In this document: positions 1 to 9,859 of the stretch, one piece after another | Numbering within the stretch: the first letter of the stretch is position 1 | Layout: every line of letters starts with the position of its first letter | From: Bacteroidales bacterium | GTDB lineage: Bacteria > Bacteroidota > Bacteroidia > Bacteroidales > VadinHA17 | Direction of reading: 5' to 3' | Assembly: GCA_030596125.1 (NCBI GenBank) | Contig: JAUVKT010000013.1 | Location: 1-44,779 of the forward strand | Length of the DNA stretch: 44,779 bases | Program-made: the position numbers and the translations under genes | The notes under the pieces: generated by a model | What the model saw: the letters and a program-made list of their open reading frames with translations, nothing else | Databases searched by the model: none | Told to the model about the DNA's origin: nothing

Positions 1-2108
<2,108 letters not shown>

Positions 2109-2145
2109 GTAATTCTATTATTAATCTCGTATTGTTTTACATCAT

Positions 2146-2155
2146 GTCAAAGAAC
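2146..2155 (-). promoter_or_regulatory. boxA-like element before 23S
   Basis: On the transcribed strand this reads GTTCTTTGAC, about 40 nt before the 23S 5' end. Nine of its ten bases recur before 16S at 4147-4156 (GTTCTTTGAA). The position before each large rRNA, and the similarity to the boxA core that recruits NusB/NusE for rRNA antitermination, suggest a boxA. The role is inferred; only the repeated motif is seen. Confidence 0.5.
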
Positions 2156-2161
2156 CTCGAT

Positions 2162-2195
2162 CAGGTTTCAGGTTCCAGGTTTCAGGTTCCAGGTT
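2162..2195. repeat. 7-bp tandem repeat in the rRNA spacer, about five copies
   Basis: Five successive 7-bp units alternate CAGGTTT and CAGGTTC, making a 14-bp higher-order repeat present 2.4 times. The last unit pairs with AACCTG at 2201-2206 across five A residues, a 6-bp hairpin. It lies between tRNA-Ala and 23S and has no coding potential. Confidence 0.8.
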
Positions 2196-2210
2196 AAAAA
2201 AACCTGCAAA

Positions 2211-2231
2211 CTTGTAACTTGTAACTTGTAA
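2211..2231. repeat. CTTGTAA heptamer, three perfect tandem copies
   Basis: CTTGTAA is repeated three times without mismatch immediately before tRNA-Ala in plus-strand order. It is a different word from the neighbouring CAGGTT heptamers but has the same 7-bp period. Such arrays can change copy number by replication slippage. Confidence 0.85.
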
Positions 2232-2242
2232 CCTAACCTCTG

Positions 2243-2316
2243 TGGAGAATAAGGGAGTCGAACCCTTGACCTCCTGCGTGCAAGGCAGGCGCTCTAGCCA
2301 ACTGAGCTAATTCCCC
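2243..2316 (-). tRNA. tRNA-Ala (anticodon TGC)
   Basis: A 74-nt cloverleaf on the minus strand. The acceptor arms GGGGAAT and ATTCTCC pair with one G-U, the D arm contains GCTCAGTTGGCTAGAGC, the anticodon loop is CTTGCAC between CCTGC and GCAGG, and the T arm contains GGTTCGACTCC. The discriminator base is A. The next bases are CAG, so the CCA tail is not encoded. It sits in the 16S-23S spacer next to tRNA-Ile, a common bacterial arrangement. Confidence 0.97.
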
Positions 2317-2327
2317 CTTAAAGCCTG

Positions 2328-2401
2328 TAGTCCCACGCAGATTTGAACTGCGGACCTCTACATTATCAGTGTAGCGCTCTAACCAACTGAGCTATGGGAC
2401 T
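2328..2401 (-). tRNA. tRNA-Ile (anticodon GAT)
   Basis: A 74-nt cloverleaf on the minus strand. Acceptor AGTCCCA pairs with TGGGACT, the D arm starts GCTCAGTTGG, the anticodon loop CTGATAA is closed by CTACA and TGTAG, and the T arm contains AGTTCAAATCT. The end was set by requiring nine bases before the D-stem GCTC, which puts A1 at 2401 and an A discriminator at 2328. CCA is not encoded. Eleven bases separate it from tRNA-Ala. Confidence 0.97.
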
Positions 2402-2479
2402 CTTTCCGTTCAATTCAAACCCGAGGGGCAGTAAATAAGTTACTGCTTAAACCGGACTTTAAAGGTTTATATAATATTA

Positions 2480-2515
2480 AAGCACTTCCAGGCCAGAAAA
2501 AAATAGCCTTCATAG
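2480..2515 (-). other. 16S 3' trailer half of the precursor processing stem
   Basis: Plus-strand AAGCAC (2480-2485) and CCAGGC (2488-2493) are complementary to GTGCTT (4135-4140) and GCCTGG (4125-4130) in the 16S leader. TTCATAG (2509-2515) is complementary to CTATGAA (4098-4104). The three pairings nest in the right order around 16S, as in an RNase III processing stem. The complementarity is seen; cleavage is inferred. Confidence 0.6.
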
Positions 2516-2531
2516 TAACAGACCTCTCCAG

Positions 2532-4061
<1,530 letters not shown>

Positions 4062-4097
4062 AAAAAAAAATTATTCGTCTCTTTACAAGATCCGATC

Positions 4098-4140
4098 CTA
4101 TGAAATTTGACTATTCTTCTTTTAGCCTGGATGTGTGCTT
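4098..4140 (-). other. 16S leader half of the precursor processing stem
   Basis: GTGCTT (4135-4140), GCCTGG (4125-4130) and CTATGAA (4098-4104) on the plus strand are complementary to 2480-2485, 2488-2493 and 2509-2515 beyond the other end of 16S. The nested order fits a helix that brings both ends of the 16S precursor together for nuclease processing. Confidence 0.6.
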
Positions 4141-4146
4141 CAAATA

Positions 4147-4156
4147 TTCAAAGAAC
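4147..4156 (-). promoter_or_regulatory. boxA-like element before 16S
   Basis: The transcribed strand reads GTTCTTTGAA, about 86 nt before the 16S 5' end and just upstream of the processing stem. GTTCTTTGAC stands before 23S. The pair fits an rRNA antitermination signal; this is inferred from position and repetition. Confidence 0.5.
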
Positions 4157-4232
4157 TCTTTCACCTGTCATAGTATTAACTCTAACAGGCTGTTTTCGCT
4201 TTTCTAATTTCTTATCCCCTTCGCAGGGGCGA

Positions 4233-4265
4233 CAAAGATACAACTATTATTGAACCTTTACCAAA
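4233..4265 (-). promoter_or_regulatory. rRNA promoter P2 (Bacteroidota type)
   Basis: Reading leftwards: TTTG (4265-4262), 21 nt, then TATCTTTG (4240-4233), a full match to the -33 TTTG / -7 TAnnTTTG promoter recognised by the Bacteroidota primary sigma factor. Transcription would start near 4226, on a short CCCC/GGGG hairpin, giving a leader of about 165 nt. Confidence 0.7.
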
Positions 4266-4377
4266 AAAAATTTGAGTTTCTTCCCGGGTTATCTCTTCCT
4301 AATCAACCCCCTCTTTATCCCCGCCCGGAAAAAATCTCAAACTATATCTTAAAGAACAATTATCTGTAAAGCGGGTG

Positions 4378-4408
4378 CAAAAGTAGAAAATGATTTATTA
4401 AAAACAAA
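4378..4408 (-). promoter_or_regulatory. rRNA promoter P1 (Bacteroidota type)
   Basis: Reading leftwards: TTTG (4408-4405), 19 nt, then TACTTTTG (4385-4378), a full consensus match. It would start transcription near 4371, about 310 nt before 16S, and is followed by a second match (P2), so the operon appears to have tandem promoters. Confidence 0.68.
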
Positions 4409-4497
4409 ATAAAATATACCCTAAAATATTAAATAAATCATCCGAAAATTTTAAACCCCTGGAACAGTGAAGGATTGGAAGATTGGAGGCGAAAGGT

Positions 4498-4639
4498 TGA
4501 GGCTAAGGCTAAGGAAGAGAAAGAAGATTGGAAGACTTGGAAGATTCGGGATCGATAACTTATGCCTTACGCCTTTTAACTTTTAACTCTTAGCCTCAGC
4601 CTTCCCAAGCTATCATATTCATAACGAATCTTCAATCTT
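4498..4639. repeat. Nested imperfect inverted repeats with short tandem words
   Basis: TGAGGCTAAG (4498-4507) is perfectly inverted at 4589-4598, and GAAGATTCG (4540-4548) at 4625-4633. A third pair links AAGATTG near 4524 with CAATCTT at 4633-4639. Between them are tandem words such as GGCTAA twice and TTTTAAC twice (4574-4587). The two main arms interleave rather than nest fully, so this is not a simple hairpin. No transposase or coding sequence is present. Confidence 0.6.
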
Positions 4640-4712
4640 ATAAATCTTATAAATCCTAATAATATTAAATCGTAAATGTCTATTTTCGTACTCTGTATAT
4701 TAAAGTGGAGAG

Positions 4713-5438
4713 ATGGTGAAAAACCTGGTAATTATACCAACATACAACGAGAAGGAGAATATTACTGCAATTATTGAAGCAGTAACCGGTCTGTCCGTTA
4801 CTTTTGATATGCTTATCGTAGACGATAACTCACCTGACGGAACAGGTAGTATTGTAGAGAATCTTCAAAAAGAGTATTCAAACCTTAACCTTATTAAGAG
4901 GGAGGGGAAACTGGGTCTGGGTACAGCCTACATCATCGGCTTCCGTTGGGCTATCGAAAAGGGATATGATATTATATGTGAGATGGATGCAGACTTTTCT
5001 CACAATCCAAAAGACCTGTTGAAGTTGTATAAATCGTGTATAAACGGTGCCGATCTGGCTATCGGGTCGAGATATATTTCGGGAGTGAACGTTGTAAACT
5101 GGCCTCTCGGAAGAGTACTGATGTCATATACAGCATCATTATATGTTAGATTAGTAACCGGACTGAAAGTTAAGGATACGACTGCCGGCTTTAAAGCATA
5201 TAAGAGAATTGTTCTTGAGACTATCGAACTCGATATGATAAGGGCAAGAGGATATGCATTTCAGATAGAGATGAAATTCACCACCTGGAAATTTGGTTTT
5301 AAAATCGAGGAGATACCCATTGTATTTACCGATCGTAAGCTGGGAACATCCAAAATGAGCGGAGGGATCTTCAACGAAGCATTATGGGGAGTTCCAAGGA
5401 TGAAGTTCAGAAGCCTGTTCAGAAAGTATAACAGGTAA
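4713..5438 (+). CDS. Polyprenol-phosphate mannosyltransferase-type glycosyltransferase (GT2)
   Basis: A 241-aa GT-A fold glycosyltransferase that probably moves mannose (or another hexose) from a nucleotide sugar to a polyprenyl phosphate on the cytoplasmic side of the inner membrane, supplying lipid-linked sugar for envelope glycosylation. The N-terminus VIIPTYNEKENI is the family signature. VDDNSPDGT (about residues 36-44) and MDADFSH (about 91-97, the DxD metal site) follow, then GSRY near 120 and a conserved TAGFKAY segment. Length matches bacterial dolichol-phosphate-mannose-synthase relatives without C-terminal membrane helices. The ATG at 4713 begins right at the conserved domain. It lies 27 bp before dihydroorotase in the same direction. 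The sugar donor cannot be read from sequence. Confidence 0.88.
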   Translation: MVKNLVIIPTYNEKENITAIIEAVTGLSVTFDMLIVDDNSPDGTGSIVENLQKEYSNLNLIKREGKLGLGTAYIIGFRWAIEKGYDIICEMDADFSHNPKDLLKLYKSCINGADLAIGSRYISGVNVVNWPLGRVLMSYTASLYVRLVTGLKVKDTTAGFKAYKRIVLETIELDMIRARGYAFQIEMKFTTWKFGFKIEEIPIVFTDRKLGTSKMSGGIFNEALWGVPRMKFRSLFRKYNR

Positions 5439-5465
5439 AATTCTACCAGAATAATATTTTATTTG

Positions 5466-6812
5466 ATGACAAAAACATTAATTCATCGGGCTGAAATTAT
5501 TAATGAAGGAGAACGATTCACCGGAAGTGTGCTGATCACTGATGATAAGATCGAAAAGATATTCATTAACCCTGATGATGCGGAGATTGGTCCGGATTGG
5601 GTTAAGGTTGATGCATCCGGCATGTTACTGCTACCTGGAGTAATTGATGACCATGTCCATTTCAGGGAGCCCGGACTCACACATAAAGCTGATATTTTCA
5701 GTGAATCACGATCTGCTGCTGCGGGTGGAATAACATCTTTTATGGAGATGCCTAACACGATCCCGCAAACAACCACACTTAAGGCACTATATGAAAAACA
5801 GTCGATAGCTTCAAAGGACTCTGTCACCAACTATTCGTTCTATTTTGGTGCCACCAACGATAATATAGAGGAGATAAAGGCTGTCGATCCTCATACTGTG
5901 TGTGGGATTAAAGTTTTTATGGGGTCGTCAACCGGCAATATGCAGGTAAACAATGATAAGAACCTGAACAGTATCTTTAAGGAATCACCCGTACTGGTAG
6001 CCTGCCACTGCGAAGATGAAAATATCATAAAAGAAAATCTTAAAGCATACACAAAGGAGTATGGTGAGGATCTGTCCTTTGAATATCATCCCCAGATCAG
6101 GAGCAGGAAGGCTTGTCTGAAATCTTCGTCAAAGGCCGTAACCCTTGCCAGAAGGCATGGAGCACGGTTACATATCCTGCACCTTTCTACCAGGGATGAG
6201 ATGGAGCTGTTCAGGAACGATATTCCTCTGAGTGATAAAAAAATTACTGCTGAAGTGTGTGTTCACCATCTCTGGTATAATGATTCATTCTATAAATCAA
6301 AAGGGGCACTGATAAAGTGGAACCCTGCAATTAAGAAGGAAAACGACAGAAAAGCACTTATTGCCAGTGTCAATAATAACAAGATAGATATTGTTGCTAC
6401 CGACCATGCACCTCATACCAAAGAGGAGAAAAACGGAAATTATTCAAAGTCTCCGTCGGGCGGACCACTTGTTCAGCACTCGTTAACAATTATGCTTGAA
6501 TTATGGCGAAGAGGCGAGGTTACTATCGAAAAAGTAGTGGAAAAGATGTGCCATAACCCTGCCATACTATTTAATATAGAAAAAAGAGGCTTTATCAGGG
6601 AGGGGTACAAAGCCGACCTGGTTTTAGTAGACCCCCACTGTTCATGGGAGGTTAAGGAGAATAATCTTCTTTACAAATGCCAATGGTCGCCTTTCACCGG
6701 TGAGAAATTCAGCACAAAAGTGATTAAAACATTTATTAACGGGAACCTGGTTTGGGATAACGGAACCATAAATGATTCCCATCCGGGAGAGCTACTAATT
6801 TTTAACAGATAG
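5466..6812 (+). CDS. pyrC: Dihydroorotase
   Basis: Catalyses reversible ring closure of carbamoyl-aspartate to dihydroorotate, step three of pyrimidine synthesis, in the cytosol. The 448-aa product is an amidohydrolase TIM barrel. Metal ligands are visible in DDHVHFREPG (histidines 63 and 65), H181 in ACHCED, H239 in HILHLST and D313 in ATDHAPHT. K149 in IKVFMGSS sits where related allantoinases and dihydropyrimidinases carry the carboxylated lysine. A TTG lies one codon before the chosen ATG and is not needed. The gene is followed after 3 bp by a lipoprotein gene. Allantoinase is the main alternative, but the FREPG signature and genome-wide habit in Bacteroidota favour dihydroorotase. Confidence 0.9.
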   Translation: MTKTLIHRAEIINEGERFTGSVLITDDKIEKIFINPDDAEIGPDWVKVDASGMLLLPGVIDDHVHFREPGLTHKADIFSESRSAAAGGITSFMEMPNTIPQTTTLKALYEKQSIASKDSVTNYSFYFGATNDNIEEIKAVDPHTVCGIKVFMGSSTGNMQVNNDKNLNSIFKESPVLVACHCEDENIIKENLKAYTKEYGEDLSFEYHPQIRSRKACLKSSSKAVTLARRHGARLHILHLSTRDEMELFRNDIPLSDKKITAEVCVHHLWYNDSFYKSKGALIKWNPAIKKENDRKALIASVNNNKIDIVATDHAPHTKEEKNGNYSKSPSGGPLVQHSLTIMLELWRRGEVTIEKVVEKMCHNPAILFNIEKRGFIREGYKADLVLVDPHCSWEVKENNLLYKCQWSPFTGEKFSTKVIKTFINGNLVWDNGTINDSHPGELLIFNR

Positions 6813-6815
6813 ATA

Positions 6816-7313
6816 ATGAAATATATACACTTTATCCTTATAGCAGGATTATTATTAATTGCCTGTAATCAGGTTAATCAAGAGAGTGATCCGGCGCAGC
6901 CGGATACGGTTCCAGCCACAGGTTCAATTTTGGTTGCTGATGATATTATATATGATGTGATAATTAAACCCCTTGTTGAAGGTGACCTGTGGGAGGAAGA
7001 GAAGCTAAAGGGTTATAACGGCACCGAAATGATAAACGACCTTTTTGATGGAATCTACTCCGGGGAGATCAAGGCATTCGATTACTTTACCGGCAAATCG
7101 ATGTCTCCCAATAAAATAAAAAAGATAGAGGCACAGGAAGGCTTCGAAAGAGAAAACATCGGGAAGATTCAATTCACTGAAAAATGGAACTATAATCCTG
7201 TAACCAACAGTATTGAGAAAAAGATTACTTCAATTGTATTTGGTTATGAATACAGAATCGAAGGTGTGATACGAACAGGATATAAGGCTGTCTTCATAAT
7301 AGAGTTCCAATAA
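6816..7313 (+). CDS. Lipoprotein resembling the GldN/PorN family
   Basis: A 165-aa predicted lipoprotein: a short basic start, hydrophobic core and lipobox LIAC with Cys17. The mature part has the layout I associate with GldN, the periplasmic ring partner of the T9SS: an early IIKPLVEGDLWEE segment, a central block with GEIKAFDYFTGK, then IGKIQFTEKWNYNPVTN and a final IVFGYE block. It is shorter than a standard GldN (about 300 aa). No gldKLM genes adjoin it, so it may be a divergent paralogue rather than the secretion component. It probably shares the dihydroorotase transcript (3-bp gap). The family call is from recalled patterns and is tentative; the lipoprotein call is firmer. Confidence 0.6.
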   Translation: MKYIHFILIAGLLLIACNQVNQESDPAQPDTVPATGSILVADDIIYDVIIKPLVEGDLWEEEKLKGYNGTEMINDLFDGIYSGEIKAFDYFTGKSMSPNKIKKIEAQEGFERENIGKIQFTEKWNYNPVTNSIEKKITSIVFGYEYRIEGVIRTGYKAVFIIEFQ

Positions 7314-7348
7314 TACATATTCAGATACAGGATACAGATATATATAGG

Positions 7349-8602
7349 TCAGCTTTTTACCACGTATCTGATTGATCGTCTTGTTTTTTGTTCAAGCAAG
7401 ATCTCCCTGCCCGAAGTAATATTCTCTATAGATTCTCTATCATAATACCTTAGGGTAAGCAGTTCAGCTCCGTCATTATAAAGTACCTTATACTCAGATT
7501 CTAATTCTCCTTTCAGTCTCTCTATCCTTACCGGCTCATTATCAACACAAACGGCTATACTTACAGCACTTGCCTGTACCAGGTTAGTTTTAATACCGTG
7601 CCTGTAAAACTGCTGAAACAGGTTCCCGAGGTTATCCCCTATTACAAAAGAAAAATCTTTGGGGACAAGTGACAAAAGGATCTGATTCTCTTTCTTTACA
7701 TACAACGGAACCACTTGTTCGACCTGTTCATTTGATGAAATAATGGTGCCTGCAGAAACAGGATCGAAAAATGATCTTACAATTAAAGGTATATTTTTAT
7801 TATGAAGAGGCTTGATTGTCTTCGGATGAATAACCTTAGCACCTGAAAATGATAATTCAACAGCCTCCTTGTAACTGATCCTGTCAAGTTTACTCACATT
7901 TGGCATCCAGGCAGGGTCGGCATTCATTACGCCGGGAACATCTTTCCATATTTCAACCCTGTTTGCATCAATAATATTTGCAACAACTGCAGCAGAAAAG
8001 TCTGATCCCTCTCTTCCCAGAGTTGTTGTCATTCCATCCGGCGTTCCACCAATAAAACCCTGCATAACCAGTATTTTACCCCGACTGTTTTCAACCTCTC
8101 TTTTTAATTTCCTGCCGGTCTCATCCCAATTAATATTTGCATCCCTGTAACGGTTATCGGTAATGATCACCTTTCTTGTATCAACCCATACACTATTAAT
8201 TCCGGATATGATAAGCCATTGATTTACTATCATTGTCGACCATATCTCTCCCATTGAGACTACCTGATCATAAGTCTGATCATAATTATCTGTTCCGGTA
8301 TTACGCAAATTATCTATAAGTGATTCAAATGATGATGAGAGTAATCCTCCGGGTAAATCATTCGTTGAGAAAAGGCTATTCGCAATTTCTTCATGATAAC
8401 TTCTGATATCAATAAGTTGCTGATCCCGGTTCGCATCACCACTGCAATGAGCTTTCACAACATTTTCAAGTGCATTTGTTGTTTTTCCCAGGGCCGAAAC
8501 AATTACTACAATGTCATCGCCGGATGCTGCCACAATGCGCGCAAGGTTTTTTATCCCTGCTGCATCTTTAACCGATGCTCCTCCAAATTTATAAACAATC
8601 AT
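7349..8602 (-). CDS. Aspartate kinase (aspartokinase)
   Basis: Phosphorylates aspartate at the entry to lysine, threonine and methionine synthesis. The 417-aa product starts MIVYKFGGASV, the amino-acid kinase nucleotide-binding signature. It contains TTLGREGSDFSA, typical of aspartokinases, a middle VEIWKDVPGVMNADP segment, and a C-terminal third with two ACT-type regulatory folds (from about residue 295), suggesting feedback control by an end-product amino acid. No homoserine dehydrogenase domain is fused. An in-frame extension back to 8698 exists but encodes an atypical aromatic-rich tail, so the ATG at 8602 is preferred. It converges on the GldN-like gene with a 35-bp gap and diverges from fbp. 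Which isoform (lysine- or threonine-regulated) is not readable. Confidence 0.93.
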   Translation of the reverse strand: MIVYKFGGASVKDAAGIKNLARIVAASGDDIVVIVSALGKTTNALENVVKAHCSGDANRDQQLIDIRSYHEEIANSLFSTNDLPGGLLSSSFESLIDNLRNTGTDNYDQTYDQVVSMGEIWSTMIVNQWLIISGINSVWVDTRKVIITDNRYRDANINWDETGRKLKREVENSRGKILVMQGFIGGTPDGMTTTLGREGSDFSAAVVANIIDANRVEIWKDVPGVMNADPAWMPNVSKLDRISYKEAVELSFSGAKVIHPKTIKPLHNKNIPLIVRSFFDPVSAGTIISSNEQVEQVVPLYVKKENQILLSLVPKDFSFVIGDNLGNLFQQFYRHGIKTNLVQASAVSIAVCVDNEPVRIERLKGELESEYKVLYNDGAELLTLRYYDRESIENITSGREILLEQKTRRSIRYVVKS

Positions 8603-8738
8603 AATCCTGAAATTTAGGTAAAAATAGGATTTTTGAATAAACCTGTGATAGTAATGGTTTTTTTTCTGGAACTCATTTACTATTTTTATAACAAACAATA
8701 ACTAACAGATTCAGCCTATAACTCTGACACATTTATCG

Positions 8739-8758
8739 AGCCCGGCGGCTGCCAGGCT
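8739..8758 (+). other. GC-rich stem-loop in the fbp leader
   Basis: AGCCCGGC (8739-8746) pairs with GCCAGGCT (8751-8758), seven of eight pairs, around a GGCT loop, ending 24 bp before the fbp start. It stands out from AT-rich surroundings. It could be a leader hairpin or a remnant terminator; function unknown. Confidence 0.4.
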
Positions 8759-8782
8759 TGGTGAGCTAACAATTTTAAACGA

Positions 8783-9793
8783 ATGAAAAGTTACAATATT
8801 ACCACTCTTGATGATTTCATTATCAAACGGCAGAAAGACTATCCAACTGCAAAAGGAGAGTTTTCCAGGATTTTACATCACATTGGCACAGCTGCCAAGA
8901 TGGTGAGTAATAAAATTAACCGGGCCGGACTGGCAGATATTCTGGGTGCTGCCGGAGAAATAAATATCCAGGGTGAATCACAGCAAAAACTTGATATATA
9001 TGCTGATGAAGTATTTATCGGCTCACTCCTGTCGAGTGGTGAATGCTGCGGAGTTGCTACAGAAGAGAACCAGAATATTATTTCCTTTACACATGAGTTC
9101 GCAATAGATGGGAAATACATTGTCTGTATTGATCCGCTGGATGGTTCATCCAATATAGATGTAAATGTTTCAGTAGGTACCATCTTCAGCATCTACCACA
9201 GGATATCACCCAAGGGTAAGGAGCCTGTTAGTAAAGCTTTTCTTCAATCAGGTACAGAGCAGGTTGCAGCCGGCTATATCATATACGGATCATCAACAAT
9301 GATGGTTTATACAACCGGCAAAGGTGTAAACGGTTTCACTCTGGATCCATCACTCGGAGAGTTTTGCCTCTCCCATCCTGAACTGGTAATGCCTGACGAT
9401 GGGACTATCTATTCCATCAATGAAGGCAATTATATTAAATTTCCTGAAGGTGTAAAAAGATACATCAAATATTGCCAGGAGCGTGATGTATCGACCAACA
9501 GGCCTTATAATTCGAGATATATCGGATCACTTGTTTCAGATTTTCACCGGAACCTGCTTAAGGGAGGTATATTTCTGTACCCTGAAAGTGAAACTTACCC
9601 TGAAGGGAAATTACGGTTGGTATATGAGTGCAACCCAATAGCGTTTATAGCAGAACAGGCAGGCGGAAAAGCATCTGACGGTACCAGAAGAATAATGGAA
9701 ATTGAGCCTGAATCACTGCACCAGAGAATCCCCTATTATGTTGGACCGGTAAAAATGGTAGAAAAAATAGAAGAGTTTATCCGCAATAAATAG
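8783..9793 (+). CDS. fbp: Class I fructose-1,6-bisphosphatase
   Basis: Removes the 1-phosphate of fructose 1,6-bisphosphate in gluconeogenesis; a cytosolic Mg-dependent enzyme. The 336-aa length is standard for class I. Diagnostic sites are ATEEN near residue 92, the metal-binding loop [11 protein letters not shown] (about 117-127), the substrate segment [11 protein letters not shown] (about 244-254) and [20 protein letters not shown] (about 272-291). The N-terminus shows [10 protein letters not shown], as in bacterial class I enzymes. Many Bacteroidota carry a class III enzyme; this one is clearly class I. The gene stands alone between a divergent aspartokinase gene and mfd, with a hairpin in its leader. 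No consensus promoter was found. Confidence 0.96.
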   Translation: MKSYNITTLDDFIIKRQKDYPTAKGEFSRILHHIGTAAKMVSNKINRAGLADILGAAGEINIQGESQQKLDIYADEVFIGSLLSSGECCGVATEENQNIISFTHEFAIDGKYIVCIDPLDGSSNIDVNVSVGTIFSIYHRISPKGKEPVSKAFLQSGTEQVAAGYIIYGSSTMMVYTTGKGVNGFTLDPSLGEFCLSHPELVMPDDGTIYSINEGNYIKFPEGVKRYIKYCQERDVSTNRPYNSRYIGSLVSDFHRNLLKGGIFLYPESETYPEGKLRLVYECNPIAFIAEQAGGKASDGTRRIMEIEPESLHQRIPYYVGPVKMVEKIEEFIRNK

Positions 9794-9809
9794 ATAATGG
9801 TTTTTTTAT

Positions 9810-9840
9810 TTTGACGGGGATAAATGTAATATTATTTTTG
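9810..9840 (+). promoter_or_regulatory. Promoter for mfd (Bacteroidota type)
   Basis: TTTG (9810-9813), 19 nt, TATTTTTG (9833-9840): both elements match and the spacing is in range. Transcription would start about 14 nt before the mfd start codon, giving a very short leader. Confidence 0.65.
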
Positions 9841-9859
9841 CCCGCCAATATTATTATAA

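Larger units (their letters stand above)
4062..4712. other. 650-bp intergenic region upstream of 16S
   Basis: No open reading frame here looks real. The first 350 bp form the 16S leader with its promoters, boxA-like element, a GCCCC/GGGGC-type hairpin (4216-4229) at the expected P2 start, and half of the processing stem. The remainder, about 4465-4640, is a purine/pyrimidine-skewed stretch of short direct and inverted repeats described separately. No consensus promoter was found for the rightward gene at 4713. Confidence 0.75.

Noticed and set aside
2162-2231. Possible CRISPR array
   Set aside because: Units are 7 bp with no spacers, and no cas gene is in the window.
5439-5465. Hairpin GGTA/TACC after the glycosyltransferase gene
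   Set aside because: Only 4 bp of stem; too weak to support a terminator.
5483-5830. 115-aa antisense frame inside dihydroorotase
   Set aside because: Shadow of a strongly conserved coding region; low-complexity Ser/Ile-rich translation.
7314-7348. Terminator between the GldN-like and aspartokinase genes
   Set aside because: Only a short direct repeat (AGATACAGGATACAGATA); no hairpin with a T-run.
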